From: an uncultured Colwellia sp.
GTDB taxonomy: Bacteria > Pseudomonadota > Gammaproteobacteria > Enterobacterales > Alteromonadaceae
Assembly: GCA_913063325.1 (NCBI GenBank)
Contig: CAJXYE010000054.1
Coordinates: 1-34,441 of the forward strand
Length of the DNA stretch: 34,441 nt
Direction: 5' to 3'
The position numbers and the translations under genes were made by a program. Position 1 is the stretch's first letter. Each line of letters starts with the position of its first letter. Below the pieces are notes generated by a model that worked only from the letters and a program-made list of their open reading frames with translations, had not been told where the DNA came from and ran no database searches. Below are positions 1 to 9,173 of this stretch, one piece after another.

Positions 1-657
1 GCTAAAGAAATCTTTGGTGGTACAGGTAAGAACTTCTTAAACCCAGCATTAGCGGGTCGTGCGTTCTTATTCTTTGCCTACCCAGCGCAAATTTCTGGTG
101 ATGCTGTATGGGTTGCTGCAGATGGCTTTTCTGGCGCTACTATGCTTAGTTCAGCTGGCCAAGGTTTAGTTGACTATTCAGTAAATGCTGATTGGTGGAA
201 CGCTTTTTGGGGGTTCATCCCTGGTTCAGTAGGTGAAGTCTCTACTTTTGCTATCTTACTTGGTGGTGCATATATCCTTTATAAAGGTATTGCTTCATGG
301 CGTATCGTTTTAGGTGTATTTGGCGGTATGGTTGCAACATCATTATTATTTAATGCAATCGGTAGTGATACTAACGCTTTATTTGCTATGCCTTGGCATT
401 GGCATTTAGTTATTGGTGGTTTTGCTTTTGGCATGATGTTTATGGCAACAGACCCTGTTTCTGCGTCATTTACTAATACAGGTAAATACTGGTTTGGCGC
501 TTTAGTTGGCGTTATGGTGGTATTAGTACGTGTAGTAAACCCTGCTTTCCCTGAAGGCATGATGTTAGCTATTTTGTTTGCTAACTTGTTTGCGCCATTG
601 TTTGACTACTTTGTTGTGAAAGGCAATATAAAACGGAGGCTTGCACGCAATGTCTAG
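1..657 (+). CDS. nqrB: Na+-translocating NADH:quinone reductase subunit B, C-terminal part (5' end outside window)
   Basis: The reading frame is open from the first base and ends at TAG 655-657, giving the last 218 residues of a protein that is about 415 residues in Vibrio. NqrB is the large membrane subunit that carries covalent FMN and riboflavin and takes part in sodium translocation in the inner membrane. The FMN-attachment motif S-G-A-T is visible in the stretch DGFSGATML around bases 121-147. It is the kind of site that ApbE flavinylates, and apbE lies downstream in this window. Several hydrophobic helices follow. The 3' end overlaps the nqrC start by 8 bp. The identity is certain from motif, membrane pattern and operon context; only the N-terminus is missing. 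Confidence 0.97.
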   Translation, partial: AKEIFGGTGKNFLNPALAGRAFLFFAYPAQISGDAVWVAADGFSGATMLSSAGQGLVDYSVNADWWNAFWGFIPGSVGEVSTFAILLGGAYILYKGIASWRIVLGVFGGMVATSLLFNAIGSDTNALFAMPWHWHLVIGGFAFGMMFMATDPVSASFTNTGKYWFGALVGVMVVLVRVVNPAFPEGMMLAILFANLFAPLFDYFVVKGNIKRRLARNV

Positions 658-1420
658 TAATAAAGAAACATTCGGTAAAACGGTTGGTTTTGTACTAGCT
701 GTTTGTGTTGTTTGTGCATTGTTAGTGTCTTTTTCTGCAGTGCAGTTAAAGCCATTACAAAAAGCAAACAAATTACTTGATCAACAAACTAAAATTCTTG
801 AAGCTTCAGGGCTTTTAGAAAAAGCCGGCAAAGATGTTGTAAAAACTTATAACGAATTTGTTGTTGCTAAAATGATCAATCTTGATTCTGGTGAGTTCGT
901 TGAAGGTGATGTAATCAACTTTGATGAACGTCGTAATGCGCGTGATACAGACTTGTCAATTAAGCCTGAAGACGATGTTGCAGGTATCAATCGTCGCTCA
1001 AATACAGCTGTAGTTTATTTAATTAGAAACGAAGCCGGTACAATTGACACTGTTGTCTTACCAATTGTTGGTTCTGGTTTATGGAACTTAATGTTTGGGT
1101 ATGTTGGTTTAGAATCTGACTTAAATACAGTGAAAAGTGTTATTTATTCTGACCATAGCGAAACTCCTGGATTAGGTGCTGAAGTACTTAACCCAGCATG
1201 GAAAGCTTTATGGCCAGGTAAGAAAATATATAACGACGCTGGTGAAGTAAAAGCTAGACTTGTTAAAGGTGGCGCTAAAGCTAACGACATTCACGGTGTG
1301 GATGGTTTGTCTGGTGCAACATTAACGAGTAACGGCGTTACTAACACATTACAGTTTTGGTTTGGTAAGGAAGGTTATGGACCTTTCATCACTAAGTTAC
1401 GTGCAGAAGGGGTTAAATAA
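650..1420 (+). CDS. nqrC: Na+-translocating NADH:quinone reductase subunit C
   Basis: This 256-residue protein has one N-terminal membrane helix (about residues 9-30) and a periplasmic FMN-binding domain. The flavinylation motif SGAT is in [13 protein letters not shown], with the acceptor threonine at residue 224 (Thr225 in Vibrio cholerae). It carries electrons between the NqrB/D/E region and downstream flavins. The ATG at 650 was chosen over the in-frame TTG at 641 because GGAGG at 635-639 sits about 10 bases upstream of it and the family begins close to this methionine. The stop TAA overlaps the nqrD ATG by one base (TAATG), which implies translational coupling. Confidence 0.97.
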   Translation: MSSNKETFGKTVGFVLAVCVVCALLVSFSAVQLKPLQKANKLLDQQTKILEASGLLEKAGKDVVKTYNEFVVAKMINLDSGEFVEGDVINFDERRNARDTDLSIKPEDDVAGINRRSNTAVVYLIRNEAGTIDTVVLPIVGSGLWNLMFGYVGLESDLNTVKSVIYSDHSETPGLGAEVLNPAWKALWPGKKIYNDAGEVKARLVKGGAKANDIHGVDGLSGATLTSNGVTNTLQFWFGKEGYGPFITKLRAEGVK

Positions 1421-2043
1421 TGTCTTCAGATGCTAAAAAAGTATTAACGGGTCCTATTGTTGACAATAACCCGATTGCATTACAGGTACTGGGTATTTGT
1501 TCTGCATTGGCTGTAACAAGCTCAATGGCTAATGCGTTAGTAATGACCTTAGCGGTTGTATTTGTAACTGCATTTTCTAACTTGTTTATATCAATTATTC
1601 GTAATCATATCCCATCTAGTGTACGTATCATCGTGCAGATGGCTATTATCGCGTCACTAGTAATTGTTGTTGACCAAGTATTAAAAGCGTTCTCATACCA
1701 GCTATCTAAAGAGCTTTCAGTCTTTGTTGGTTTAATTATTACTAACTGTATTGTAATGGGTCGCGCTGAAGCTTTTGCTATGAAAGAAAAGCCTGGTGTT
1801 AGCTTTTTAGACGGTATCGGTAACGGCTTAGGTTACGGTGCTATTTTAATGTTAGTTGCTTTTTTCCGTGAGTTACTTGGTTTTGGTAAGTTGTTCGGCA
1901 TTGAGATTTTACCATTAGTGCAAAACGGTGGTTGGTATCAAGCGAATGGTTTATTAGTGTTACCATTTAGTTCATTCTTCATTATTGGGTTAATCATTTG
2001 GGCTATTCGCCAATGGAAACCAGAACAAGTAGAGAAGGATTAA
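1420..2043 (+). CDS. nqrD: Na+-translocating NADH:quinone reductase subunit D
   Basis: This is a 207-residue integral membrane subunit with about six hydrophobic helices. It pairs with NqrE around a membrane-embedded iron centre. Two conserved cysteines that can serve as ligands are visible: Cys27 (in GICSALAVT) and Cys110 (in [12 protein letters not shown]). The latter lies in the antiparallel half-helix region typical of NqrD/RnfE-type proteins. The start overlaps the nqrC stop by one base and the gene is followed after 4 bp by nqrE. The length matches the family. Confidence 0.97.
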   Translation: MSSDAKKVLTGPIVDNNPIALQVLGICSALAVTSSMANALVMTLAVVFVTAFSNLFISIIRNHIPSSVRIIVQMAIIASLVIVVDQVLKAFSYQLSKELSVFVGLIITNCIVMGRAEAFAMKEKPGVSFLDGIGNGLGYGAILMLVAFFRELLGFGKLFGIEILPLVQNGGWYQANGLLVLPFSSFFIIGLIIWAIRQWKPEQVEKD

Positions 2044-2047
2044 TAGC

Positions 2048-2671
2048 ATGGAACATTATATTGCATTATTAGTTAAAGCTATTTTCATTGAAAACATCGC
2101 TTTAATGTTTTTCTTAGGTATGTGTACTTTCCTAGCGGTATCGAAAAAAGTTGATACGGCTATTGGTTTAGGTGTTGCTGTTGTTGTGGTACTTGGTTTG
2201 GCTGTTCCTATGAACCAAATTATTTACCAAGCAGTCTTAGCACCGGGCGCACTTGATGCTGTCTTAGGCATTACCGATCCAAATGAATCGATTGACTTAA
2301 GCTTCTTATCTTTTATTACCTTTATCGGTGTAATCGCAGCTCTAGTTCAAATCTTGGAAATGGTTCTAGACAAATACTTCCCTGCGCTTTATCAAGCGCT
2401 TGGGATTTTCTTACCGCTAATTACAGTAAACTGTGCAATTTTTGGTGCCGTGTCTTTCATGGTAGCGAAAAACCTAACTTTAGGTGAAAGCGTTGTTTAC
2501 GGAGTTGGCTCTGGTATCGGTTGGGCACTTGCTATTGTGTTATTAGCAGGTTTGCGCGAAAAGATGAAATATTCTGACGTACCAGATGGTTTGAAAGGTT
2601 TAGGTATCACATTTATTACTGCAGGTTTGATGGCTTTTGGCTTCTTATCTTTCGGTGGTATTTCCCTATAA
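2048..2671 (+). CDS. nqrE: Na+-translocating NADH:quinone reductase subunit E
   Basis: This 207-residue membrane protein is homologous to NqrD and RnfA. Cys26 (FLGMCTFLA) and Cys129 ([10 protein letters not shown]) are the expected ligands of the iron centre shared with NqrD. Compared with my memory of the Vibrio cholerae protein (198 residues), there is an extra stretch of about nine residues in the loop around residues 66-82 ([17 protein letters not shown]). The rest aligns closely, including the [17 protein letters not shown] segment near the C-terminus. It is four bases downstream of nqrD and 63 bp upstream of nqrF, with a perfect inverted repeat in that gap. Confidence 0.97.
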   Translation: MEHYIALLVKAIFIENIALMFFLGMCTFLAVSKKVDTAIGLGVAVVVVLGLAVPMNQIIYQAVLAPGALDAVLGITDPNESIDLSFLSFITFIGVIAALVQILEMVLDKYFPALYQALGIFLPLITVNCAIFGAVSFMVAKNLTLGESVVYGVGSGIGWALAIVLLAGLREKMKYSDVPDGLKGLGITFITAGLMAFGFLSFGGISL

Positions 2672-2679
2672 GTTTGGCC

Positions 2680-2709
2680 GGTGTAATGCAAATCATATTG
2701 CATTACACC
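2680..2709 (+). other. Perfect 12-bp inverted repeat between nqrE and nqrF
   Basis: GGTGTAATGCAA (2680-2691) and its exact reverse complement (2698-2709) flank a 6-base loop. The RNA would form a stable 12-bp hairpin 9 bases after the nqrE stop. No T-run follows, so it is not an ordinary intrinsic terminator. It ends about 13 bases before the AAGGA ribosome site of nqrF. It could stabilise or process the upstream transcript, or set the amount of NqrF; these are inferences. Confidence 0.8.
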
Positions 2710-2734
2710 CTTAGAGAAGTTTAAGGAAAAGTCG

Positions 2735-3958
2735 ATGGAAATAATTCTCGGCGTATCGATGTTTACCACAATAGTTATTCTTTTAGTATTAGTGATTTTA
2801 TTTGCTAAATCTAAATTAGTTTCAAGTGGTGACGTTACGATTAGCATAAATGGCGACCCTGAAAAATCAGTAGTAACTGCTGCGGGTGGCAAATTATTAG
2901 GTGCATTAGCTGATCAAGGAATTTTTATTCCTTCAGCATGTGGCGGCGGTGGTACTTGTGGCCAATGTCGTGTAGATGTACATTCAGGTGGTGGCGATAT
3001 TCTTCCTACGGAAGAGGGTCACATCAATAAACGTCAAGCGAAGGCTGGTTGTCGTTTAGCATGTCAAGTTGCGGTTAAACAAGACATGGTAATTGAAGTT
3101 GAAGATGAAATCTTCGGCGTGCAAAAATGGGAATGTGAAGTTATCTCTAATGATAACCAAGCAACTTTCATCAAGGAATTAGTGTTAAGAATTCCTGATG
3201 GTGAATCAGTACCGTTTAAAGCGGGTGGTTACATTCAAATTGAAGCACCTGCGCATCATGTTAAATACAGTGATTTTGACATTGATGAACAGTACCGTGG
3301 CGATTGGAAACACTTTGGCTTCTTCGATGTTGAATCAAAAGTTGACGAAGAAACCTTACGTGCATACTCAATGGCAAGTTACCCGGAAGAAGAAGGCATT
3401 ATTATGCTGAACGTGCGTATTGCTACGCCTCCTCCAGGACGCTTACATTTACCTGCGGGTAAAATGTCTTCGTACATTTTCAGCCTTAAAGCCGGTGATA
3501 AAGTGACAATTTCAGGTCCATTTGGCGAGTTCTTCGCTAAAGAAACTGATAATGAAATGGTCTTTATTGGTGGTGGTGCTGGTATGGCACCAATGCGCTC
3601 TCATATCTTTGACCAACTTAAACGTCTTAAATCTAAGCGTAAGATGAGTTTTTGGTACGGAGCACGTTCTAAGCGTGAAATGTTCTATGAAGATGATTAT
3701 AACGGCTTAGCGGCTGAAAATGACAACTTTGTATGGCATGTTGCTTTGTCTGATCCACAACCAGAAGATAACTGGGATGGCATGACAGGTTTTATTCATA
3801 ATGTACTTTTTGAAAATTACTTGAAAGATCATGAAGCACCAGAAGATTGTGAGTACTACATGTGTGGTCCACCAATGATGAATGCTGCTGTTATCGGTAT
3901 GCTTAAAGATTTAGGCGTAGAAGACGAGAACATTATGTTGGATGACTTTGGTGGCTAA
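2735..3958 (+). CDS. nqrF: Na+-translocating NADH:quinone reductase subunit F (NADH dehydrogenase module)
   Basis: This 407-residue subunit is the entry point for electrons. An N-terminal membrane helix (residues 3-24) is followed by a ferredoxin-type [2Fe-2S] domain with ligands Cys69, Cys75, Cys78 and Cys110, matching Cys70/76/79/111 of the Vibrio protein. Next comes a ferredoxin-NADP reductase-like module with the FAD motif RAYSMASYP, the nucleotide motif GGGAGMAP and the C-terminal CGPPMM. It oxidises cytosolic NADH and passes electrons to the membrane subunits. AAGGA at 2724-2728 precedes the ATG at a suitable distance. It is the last structural gene of the nqr operon, and a nested palindrome and a terminator follow. 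Confidence 0.98.
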   Translation: MEIILGVSMFTTIVILLVLVILFAKSKLVSSGDVTISINGDPEKSVVTAAGGKLLGALADQGIFIPSACGGGGTCGQCRVDVHSGGGDILPTEEGHINKRQAKAGCRLACQVAVKQDMVIEVEDEIFGVQKWECEVISNDNQATFIKELVLRIPDGESVPFKAGGYIQIEAPAHHVKYSDFDIDEQYRGDWKHFGFFDVESKVDEETLRAYSMASYPEEEGIIMLNVRIATPPPGRLHLPAGKMSSYIFSLKAGDKVTISGPFGEFFAKETDNEMVFIGGGAGMAPMRSHIFDQLKRLKSKRKMSFWYGARSKREMFYEDDYNGLAAENDNFVWHVALSDPQPEDNWDGMTGFIHNVLFENYLKDHEAPEDCEYYMCGPPMMNAAVIGMLKDLGVEDENIMLDDFGG

Positions 3959-4078
3959 TTGTTTATTTTAACTTGTCTATTACCTTGATTTCGTCGTCGG
4001 CTGTGCTCATTGACTAGCGTCAACTCCGCGCAGCCTTCTTGAACTAAAGGCAATATCCAGCGTTAAAAGTTAAACAAT
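3958..4078. repeat. Nested imperfect palindrome downstream of nqrF
   Basis: Four sets of complementary arms are nested here: ATTGTTTA...TTAACTT (3958-3974) against AAGTTAAACAAT (4067-4078); TATTACCTT (about 3979-3987) against AAGGCAATA (about 4047-4055); GGCTGTGC (3999-4006) against GCGCAGCC (4028-4035); and TTGAC (4010-4014) against GTCAA (4019-4023) around TAGC. The central part is GC-rich compared with its surroundings. The shape resembles dispersed intergenic palindromic repeats of marine gammaproteobacteria, but no second copy lies in this window. Confidence 0.55.
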
Positions 4079-4099
4079 AATTTATCGAAAGAGCATTTA

Positions 4100-4127
4100 A
4101 ATAAAGACGACTTCGGTCGTCTTTATT
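4100..4127 (+). terminator. Intrinsic terminator with TTCG loop after nqrF
   Basis: AATAAAGACGAC (4100-4111) and GTCGTCTTTATT (4116-4127) form a perfect 12-bp stem closed by the very stable TTCG tetraloop. The 3' arm is T-rich and AT-rich sequence follows. It would end nqr transcription before apbE, or work partly in both directions. Confidence 0.85.
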
Positions 4128-4201
4128 ATTTATATCAATATATTTTTCAATATTTAAAAGCTAGCTGAATATATCGATATAAATAATAATTTGGAATCCT
4201 T

Positions 4202-5221
4202 ATGAATAAACTTAAATTCGTGTTGTTAATCACCTTAGTGATTATGTTATCAGCTTGTTTTCCCAGCAATCCTTCTAATAAAACTGAAGTCCTGTTACAA
4301 GGGCGTACTATGGGGACTACCTATAATATTAAGGTGGTTGCTACCAAAGAGCAGTTAATTGAGTTGAAACTACAGCAACAAATTGATGCTGCGTTAAAGC
4401 AAGTTAATCAAGAGATGTCGACGTATATCAAAACCTCTGAGATATCACTTTTTAACAATTCAACATCAACGGAGCCAGTTGAAGTTTCTTCAGGTTTTGC
4501 TCGTGTACTTAAAGAGTCAATCCGCCTTGGTCAATTAAGTGAAGGCAAGCTTGATGTGACTGTCGGTCCTCTTGTGAACCTTTGGGGTTTTGGCCCTGAG
4601 CAGCGCCCTGACAAAGTACCTAGTGATAAAGTATTAACAGCGACTAAAAAACGGGTAGGTCTACAAAATTTAGTGCTAGAAGGTAATCTACTTTCTAAAA
4701 CAATACCTGATTTGTATGTTGATCTATCTACTACTGCTAAAGGCTATGGCGTAGATGTTGTTGCTGAGTTAATTGAAAGTAATGGCTTCACTAACTATTT
4801 AGTAGAAATTGGCGGAGAAATGCGCTTAAAGGGCTTTAAGAATACTGGTGAGCTGTGGGCGATTGCAATTGAGAAACCACTCACTAATGAGCGCAGTGTA
4901 CAGCAAGTTATTATTCCAAAAGATAACGCAGTAGCCACTTCAGGTGACTACCGTATCTATTTTGAAGCTGATGGTCAGCGTTTCTCTCATATTATTGACC
5001 CCGCTACAGGCAAACCTATTAAGCATAATTTAGTCTCTGTAACAGTTATTCACCCATCGTCTATGACGGCTGATGGTTTATCAACTACATTGATGGTTAT
5101 GGGCATGGAGCAGGGTATGGCTTTTGCTGTTAAAAATGATCTTGCTGCATTATTTATTGCTAAAACTGAAAATGGCTTTGATGAGCAATTTACGGTAAAA
5201 TTCAAACAATACTTAAAGTAA
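4202..5221 (+). CDS. apbE: FAD:protein FMN transferase (ApbE), lipoprotein
   Basis: This 339-residue protein covalently attaches FMN from FAD to the threonine of S-G-A-T motifs in NqrB and NqrC (established for the family). The N-terminus is a lipoprotein signal with lipobox LSAC (Cys19), so it acts at the periplasmic face. Family motifs in order: GRTMGTTYNIKV near residue 35, TVGPLVNLWGFGP, VDLSTTAKGYGVD, NYLVEIGGEMR, ATSGDYR, SHIIDPATGKP and MTADGLSTTLMVMG. The last carries the metal-binding Asp/Thr region. The ribosome site (GGA about 8 bases upstream) is modest. Its place directly after the nqr operon and before nqrM fits its substrate. Confidence 0.96.
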   Translation: MNKLKFVLLITLVIMLSACFPSNPSNKTEVLLQGRTMGTTYNIKVVATKEQLIELKLQQQIDAALKQVNQEMSTYIKTSEISLFNNSTSTEPVEVSSGFARVLKESIRLGQLSEGKLDVTVGPLVNLWGFGPEQRPDKVPSDKVLTATKKRVGLQNLVLEGNLLSKTIPDLYVDLSTTAKGYGVDVVAELIESNGFTNYLVEIGGEMRLKGFKNTGELWAIAIEKPLTNERSVQQVIIPKDNAVATSGDYRIYFEADGQRFSHIIDPATGKPIKHNLVSVTVIHPSSMTADGLSTTLMVMGMEQGMAFAVKNDLAALFIAKTENGFDEQFTVKFKQYLK

Positions 5222-5360
5222 ACTTACTATAAAAAATAAAATAACCTTTAGTATGCATGCTCTAATGAGGGGTGTACTAAATCGATTTAACTAATGACTC
5301 TTGTCCTGAGCATTATTTGTATTTAATTGAGCTAATAGAATTAGCTGAGAGCAAAATATT

Positions 5361-5591
5361 ATGATGATTTTTTTTATTACCTTTGGTTTTTTCCTTATGG
5401 TAGGTGCTGCGATGGCAGTGGGTTACATTTTTCAAAACAGAACATTAGCAGGTAGTTGTGGTGGTTTAGCAAGCGTGGGTATTGATAAAGAATGTAACTG
5501 TGATAACCCTTGTGAAAAGCGTCAAGAGCGTGAGAAAAAAGCTGCACTTGAAGATAATTTAAGAAATAAAATTGATGTGACAAACTTATAA
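5361..5591 (+). CDS. nqrM: Na+-NQR maturation protein NqrM
   Basis: This 76-residue protein has one N-terminal hydrophobic helix (residues 2-24) and four cysteines at 33, 45, 47 and 51 in the pattern SCGGLASVG...CNCDNPC, diagnostic of NqrM (the former DUF539 family). Known role: it is needed to build the iron centre between NqrD and NqrE, probably by delivering iron. The charged tail after residue 52 should be cytoplasmic or periplasmic depending on topology, which I cannot settle from sequence. ATG 5361 is followed by a second ATG codon, so the start could be three bases later. It closes the nqr/apbE cluster and is followed by a strong terminator. Confidence 0.95.
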   Translation: MMIFFITFGFFLMVGAAMAVGYIFQNRTLAGSCGGLASVGIDKECNCDNPCEKRQEREKKAALEDNLRNKIDVTNL

Positions 5592-5648
5592 TTCTGATTT
5601 CAGCAGTTACTTTTATAAAATAAGAGTGAAGTGAAAATCAGTTTTAAC

Positions 5649-5686
5649 AAAAAAGGATAATGAATTACTTCATTATCCTTTTTTTT
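5649..5686. terminator. Bidirectional intrinsic terminator between nqrM and dxs
   Basis: A perfect 16-bp stem (arms 5649-5664 and 5669-5684) has loop TTAC, an A-run on the left and a T-run on the right. It therefore works as an intrinsic terminator for nqrM on the plus strand and for the convergent dxs operon on the minus strand. Confidence 0.92.
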
Positions 5687-5718
5687 CGTAAGTTTTGTAA
5701 AGCGGTCTTTGGGGAAAT

Positions 5719-7602
5719 TTAACGAATGAAACTTACTATTTTTGCGATGATACCTTGGGCATCTAAACCAAGTTCGTGGTGTACTTCTTCTTGAGTACCG
5801 TGTTTAACAAAGTGATCAGCAACCCCTATATTGAGAATACACACTGGTTTACCTTGTGCTAGTAAGTACTCATTCACACCTGAACCAGCGCCACCAGCAA
5901 TAGCATTATCTTCTATTGTCACTAGCACATCGTGGCTTGCATTAAGTTTATCAATAAGGGATTCATCAAGAGGTTTGATAAACCTCATATCGACAAGTGT
6001 TGCATTAAGCTCTACAGCTGCTTTTTTCGCTTCGCCAAGCATAGAGCCAAAGCTTAATATGGCAATTTTTTTCCCTTTATGTTCTAAGGTATTAGCTTCA
6101 AGTACGGTGACAGCTTTACCTAGCTCAATTGTTTCATCAACACTTGGTAATGTTTCACCGGTTCCGCTTCCTCGAGGGTAACGAACAACACTCGGACCAT
6201 CTAACTTATGGCCTGTATTAAGCATGAGCTGACATTCACGCTCATTAGATGGTGCCATAATAACCGTATTTGGAATACAGCGTAAAAAACTTAAATCAAA
6301 CACGCCCTGATGAGTTGCACCGTCAGCGCCGACAATACCTGCGCGGTCAACAGCGAACATAACAGGTAGGTTTTGAATAGCTACATCGTGAATGAATTGA
6401 TCATAACCACGTTGTAAGAAACTCGAATAAATTGCCACTACAGGTTTCAAACCACCGATAGCTAAGCCTGCAGCATAAGTTACCGCATGTTGTTCTGCGA
6501 TAGCTACGTCATAATATTGATCTGGAAAACGTTGGCTAAACTCAACCATGCCAGAGCCTTCAGCCATGGCAGGGGTAACTGCAACTAGCTTATTATCAAC
6601 TTCAGCGGTTTTACATAACCAGTCGCCAAAAATCTTTGAATAACTCGGTAAGCTAGGTTTTGCTTTAGGTAAATTAGTGTCTTGAGGGTTGAACTTAGGT
6701 ACCGCATGGTACTTAATAGGATCCTGCTCAGCTGCTTGATAACCCTTACCCTTTTTAGTGGCAATATGCAGTAACTGTGGACCTTTGAGGTTGCGCATGT
6801 TTTTAATGGTATCCACTAAACCATTAACATCATGACCATCAATTGGGCCTATGTAATTAAAGCCAAGTTCTTCAAAAAAGGTACTTGGTACAACCATGCC
6901 TTTTAGATGTTCTTCTGCGCGACTTGCCAATTCTTTAATAGGGGGAATATTACCTAGAATTTTTTTACCGCCTTCACGTAGACCGGTATAAAAACTGCCA
7001 GAAAGCATTTTTGCCAAATGGTTATTTAACGCGCCAACATTTTGTGAGATAGACATTTCATTATCATTTAAGATAACAAGCATATCTTTATTGATATCAC
7101 CTGCATGATTTAATGCCTCGAACGCCATACCAGCGGTCATTGCACCATCGCCAATTACTGCAACAGTTTTACGATTTTTAGCTTCTTTTTCAGCGGCGAC
7201 AGATAAACCTAAAGCGGCAGATATTGACGTACTTGAGTGACCAACGCTTAATACGTCATACTCACTTTCTTCACGCCAAGGGAAAGGGTGTAAGCCCTCT
7301 TTTTGTCTAATGGTGTGTAGCTGGTCACGTCGTCCAGTCAAAATCTTATGCGGGTAGGCTTGGTGCCCTACATCCCATATTAGATGATCAAAAGGAGTGT
7401 TGTATACATAATGTAAAGCAACGGTAAGCTCAATTGTGCCTAAACCCGATGCAAAGTGTCCACTACTTTTACTCACTGAATTTAATAAAAAACTACGTAG
7501 CTCATTACTAATACGTGTCAGCTGATCTTGCGGCATACTGCGTAAGTCTTCTGGTATATTAATCTGAGAGAGTAGTGGGTAGTCAGTAAGGTTTATAGTC
7601 AT
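5719..7602 (-). CDS. dxs: 1-deoxy-D-xylulose-5-phosphate synthase
   Basis: This 627-residue thiamine diphosphate enzyme condenses pyruvate and glyceraldehyde 3-phosphate, the first step of the MEP isoprenoid pathway; DXP also feeds thiamine and pyridoxal synthesis. Visible: His49 in SGHFASGLG, His80 in [11 protein letters not shown], the TPP/Mg motif GDGAMTAG from residue 151 ending in the metal ligand Asn181, the catalytic Glu in [11 protein letters not shown], and the transketolase-type central domain with [15 protein letters not shown]. Length is as usual (about 620). It is the last gene of xseB-ispA-dxs, 54 bp after ispA, and runs into the bidirectional terminator. Confidence 0.98.
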   Translation of the reverse strand: MTINLTDYPLLSQINIPEDLRSMPQDQLTRISNELRSFLLNSVSKSSGHFASGLGTIELTVALHYVYNTPFDHLIWDVGHQAYPHKILTGRRDQLHTIRQKEGLHPFPWREESEYDVLSVGHSSTSISAALGLSVAAEKEAKNRKTVAVIGDGAMTAGMAFEALNHAGDINKDMLVILNDNEMSISQNVGALNNHLAKMLSGSFYTGLREGGKKILGNIPPIKELASRAEEHLKGMVVPSTFFEELGFNYIGPIDGHDVNGLVDTIKNMRNLKGPQLLHIATKKGKGYQAAEQDPIKYHAVPKFNPQDTNLPKAKPSLPSYSKIFGDWLCKTAEVDNKLVAVTPAMAEGSGMVEFSQRFPDQYYDVAIAEQHAVTYAAGLAIGGLKPVVAIYSSFLQRGYDQFIHDVAIQNLPVMFAVDRAGIVGADGATHQGVFDLSFLRCIPNTVIMAPSNERECQLMLNTGHKLDGPSVVRYPRGSGTGETLPSVDETIELGKAVTVLEANTLEHKGKKIAILSFGSMLGEAKKAAVELNATLVDMRFIKPLDESLIDKLNASHDVLVTIEDNAIAGGAGSGVNEYLLAQGKPVCILNIGVADHFVKHGTQEEVHHELGLDAQGIIAKIVSFIR

Positions 7603-7656
7603 AGTTTGTCTATTGGTAATTATTATTTTGTTTAAAGTTAGTGCTCAGCCTGACGC

Positions 7657-8559
7657 TTAGTGACTGCGCTTAACAATAAAGGTAGCAAAATTTGCTAAAG
7701 ATTGGGTATTGTAAGGTAATCTAGCCAAAGCTTGAAGCGCTTGTTGTAATAAGTTTTCTGCTTTGTCTTGGGCACCCTGTAAACCGAGCAATGAAGGATA
7801 GGTACTTTTGTTCGCGGCAAGATCAGAGCCAACCGGTTTACCTAGCTCTTCTTCCGTTGATGTTAAATCAATAATATCATCTTGTACTTGGTAAGCTAGA
7901 CCAATAAGCTGCGCGTAATCACTGAGTATCTGTTTGTGCTCAACGGTGACTTGTTCACAACATTCTGCTGGCATCAAAACAGCTGCTGCTAATAAGGCTC
8001 CCGTTTTAAGGGAATGTAAAATTTCCAATTCACTTAGTGGAATCACTTTATTTGTTGCGGCTAAGTCAAGAGCTTGTCCTCCGCACATACCTTGGTAACC
8101 AGAAGCGCGAACTAATTGCTGAATAAGCTTTACTTGTATAGGTGTCTTAGATGCACTTAGCTTTATTGAAAACGTATGGTTAGCTAAAATATCAAAAGCT
8201 AAGGTCTGTAGTGCATCACCAGCTAATATTGCTGTTGCTTCATCAAAAGCTCGATGACAAGTGGGCTTGCCACGCCTAAGGTCATCATCATCCATTGCTG
8301 GTAAATCATCATGCAATAACGAATAAGCATGGATGCATTCTAAAGCACCAGAGATAGCATCAATATCATTTAAATTTGCTGATATTGCTTCACCTGTTAT
8401 ATAGGCTAAATAAGGGCGCATACGTTTTCCGCCAATAAGTAGCCCATAACGCATAGCTTCTAGCAGCTTAGGGTCATTAGTTGTAAGGTTTTCAAGCTTG
8501 GCAGCTAAAAAGTCATTAATACGCTGTTGATAATGCTCATAAGAAGTCAAAGTTGTCAT
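7657..8559 (-). CDS. ispA: (2E,6E)-farnesyl diphosphate synthase
   Basis: This 300-residue all-helical prenyltransferase joins isopentenyl diphosphate with dimethylallyl and then geranyl diphosphate to make farnesyl diphosphate. The first aspartate-rich motif is D84-D85-xxxx-D90 in LLHDDLPAMDDDDLRRGKPT and the second is D227-D228-xx-D231 in YQVQDDIIDL. KRMRPY near residue 45 and the Gln-rich GGQALDL also match the family. The ATG overlaps the xseB stop by one base (TAATG), so translation is coupled. With dxs downstream, the operon combines the start and a later step of isoprenoid synthesis. Confidence 0.97.
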   Translation of the reverse strand: MTTLTSYEHYQQRINDFLAAKLENLTTNDPKLLEAMRYGLLIGGKRMRPYLAYITGEAISANLNDIDAISGALECIHAYSLLHDDLPAMDDDDLRRGKPTCHRAFDEATAILAGDALQTLAFDILANHTFSIKLSASKTPIQVKLIQQLVRASGYQGMCGGQALDLAATNKVIPLSELEILHSLKTGALLAAAVLMPAECCEQVTVEHKQILSDYAQLIGLAYQVQDDIIDLTSTEEELGKPVGSDLAANKSTYPSLLGLQGAQDKAENLLQQALQALARLPYNTQSLANFATFIVKRSH

Positions 8560-8807
8560 TAACTTTCGCCTGTACTGCTATCAAAATCAGTTAACTGTGT
8601 AGTGCCATTTTTATCGAGCAGAATTTGGACTTTTTGTTCAGCAGCTTGTAATTTTACCTGACTTATTTGGCTAAGGTTTAAGCCACGCTCAAAAAGTGAC
8701 ATTGATTCTTCTAAGCTCAACTCACCTTGCTCTAAACTTTGCACTATGGTGTCAAGTTCATTTAATGATTCTTCAAAAGATAGGTTCTCTAATTTCTTTT
8801 TAGCCAT
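8559..8807 (-). CDS. xseB: Exodeoxyribonuclease VII small subunit
   Basis: This 82-residue helical protein binds the large subunit XseA to form exonuclease VII, which degrades single-stranded DNA to oligonucleotides. The family core is clear: FEESLNELDTIVQSLEQGEL, then LEESMSLFERGLNL and KLQAAEQKVQILL. An in-frame codon at 8867 would add 20 residues, but I chose the ATG at 8807 (MAKKKLENLSFEES) because the family starts right before this helix and the length then equals the usual 80. The upstream ribosome site (TAGAG) is weak. It is the first gene of the xseB-ispA-dxs operon. Confidence 0.95.
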   Translation of the reverse strand: MAKKKLENLSFEESLNELDTIVQSLEQGELSLEESMSLFERGLNLSQISQVKLQAAEQKVQILLDKNGTTQLTDFDSSTGES

Positions 8808-9173
8808 GATTTTTACTCTAAAACACATTACATAAATAAATTGCGGCAAACTTACCTTAGGTTGCAACCTGGGTCAATTGACCTACTTCAACTTTTGTTC
8901 AATAAATATTTTATCATTAAGGTTAAGTTATTGACACTATGGACGATAATAAACTTATGTAGGTATTTTATTATTAGTGAATTATTCGTTAGTTAATAGC
9001 GAATAGTTTTCACATAATGTACTATTCTTTTATTGAAGTACGGTCTTATACCCGTTCCATTTGAAGATGCATCTTCAAGTGGAGCGGGTAAATATCATTG
9101 CGCATAAAGAATTGAGCACTTTCTTATATGGATTAGTGCTAAGACGTGATTAGTTTGTTTTTAGGAGAGTTCA
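8808..9173. other. Divergent intergenic region between xseB and pomA
   Basis: This 366-bp gap must hold the xseB promoter (minus) and the pomA promoter (plus). It contains GAATAGT (9001-9007) facing ACTATTC (9021-9027), a perfect 7-bp inverted repeat that could be an operator. A related TTATTCG/CGAATAG pair lies just to its left. The 44-bp palindrome of a repeat family is at 9047-9090. A TTGACA is present at 8931-8936, but I see no good -10 box at the right distance, so no promoter is called. Confidence 0.6.
9047..9090. repeat. Solo palindrome made of two fused terminal inverted repeats
   Basis: Two 21-bp arms (9049-9069 and 9070-9090) meet head to head at GATGCATC. They differ only at two positions, and both differences leave G-U pairs in RNA. 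Each arm is nearly the same sequence as the ends of the 314-bp element at 14130-14443 (TACCCG.TCCA..TGAAGATG). It appears to be a minimal, interior-less relative of that element. Confidence 0.8.

Noticed and set aside
2497..2892. Long antisense frames opposite nqrE/nqrF and elsewhere (dxs, rcpA, tadA, tadG)
   Set aside because: They mirror well-identified genes on the other strand, lack ribosome sites and show no family motifs.
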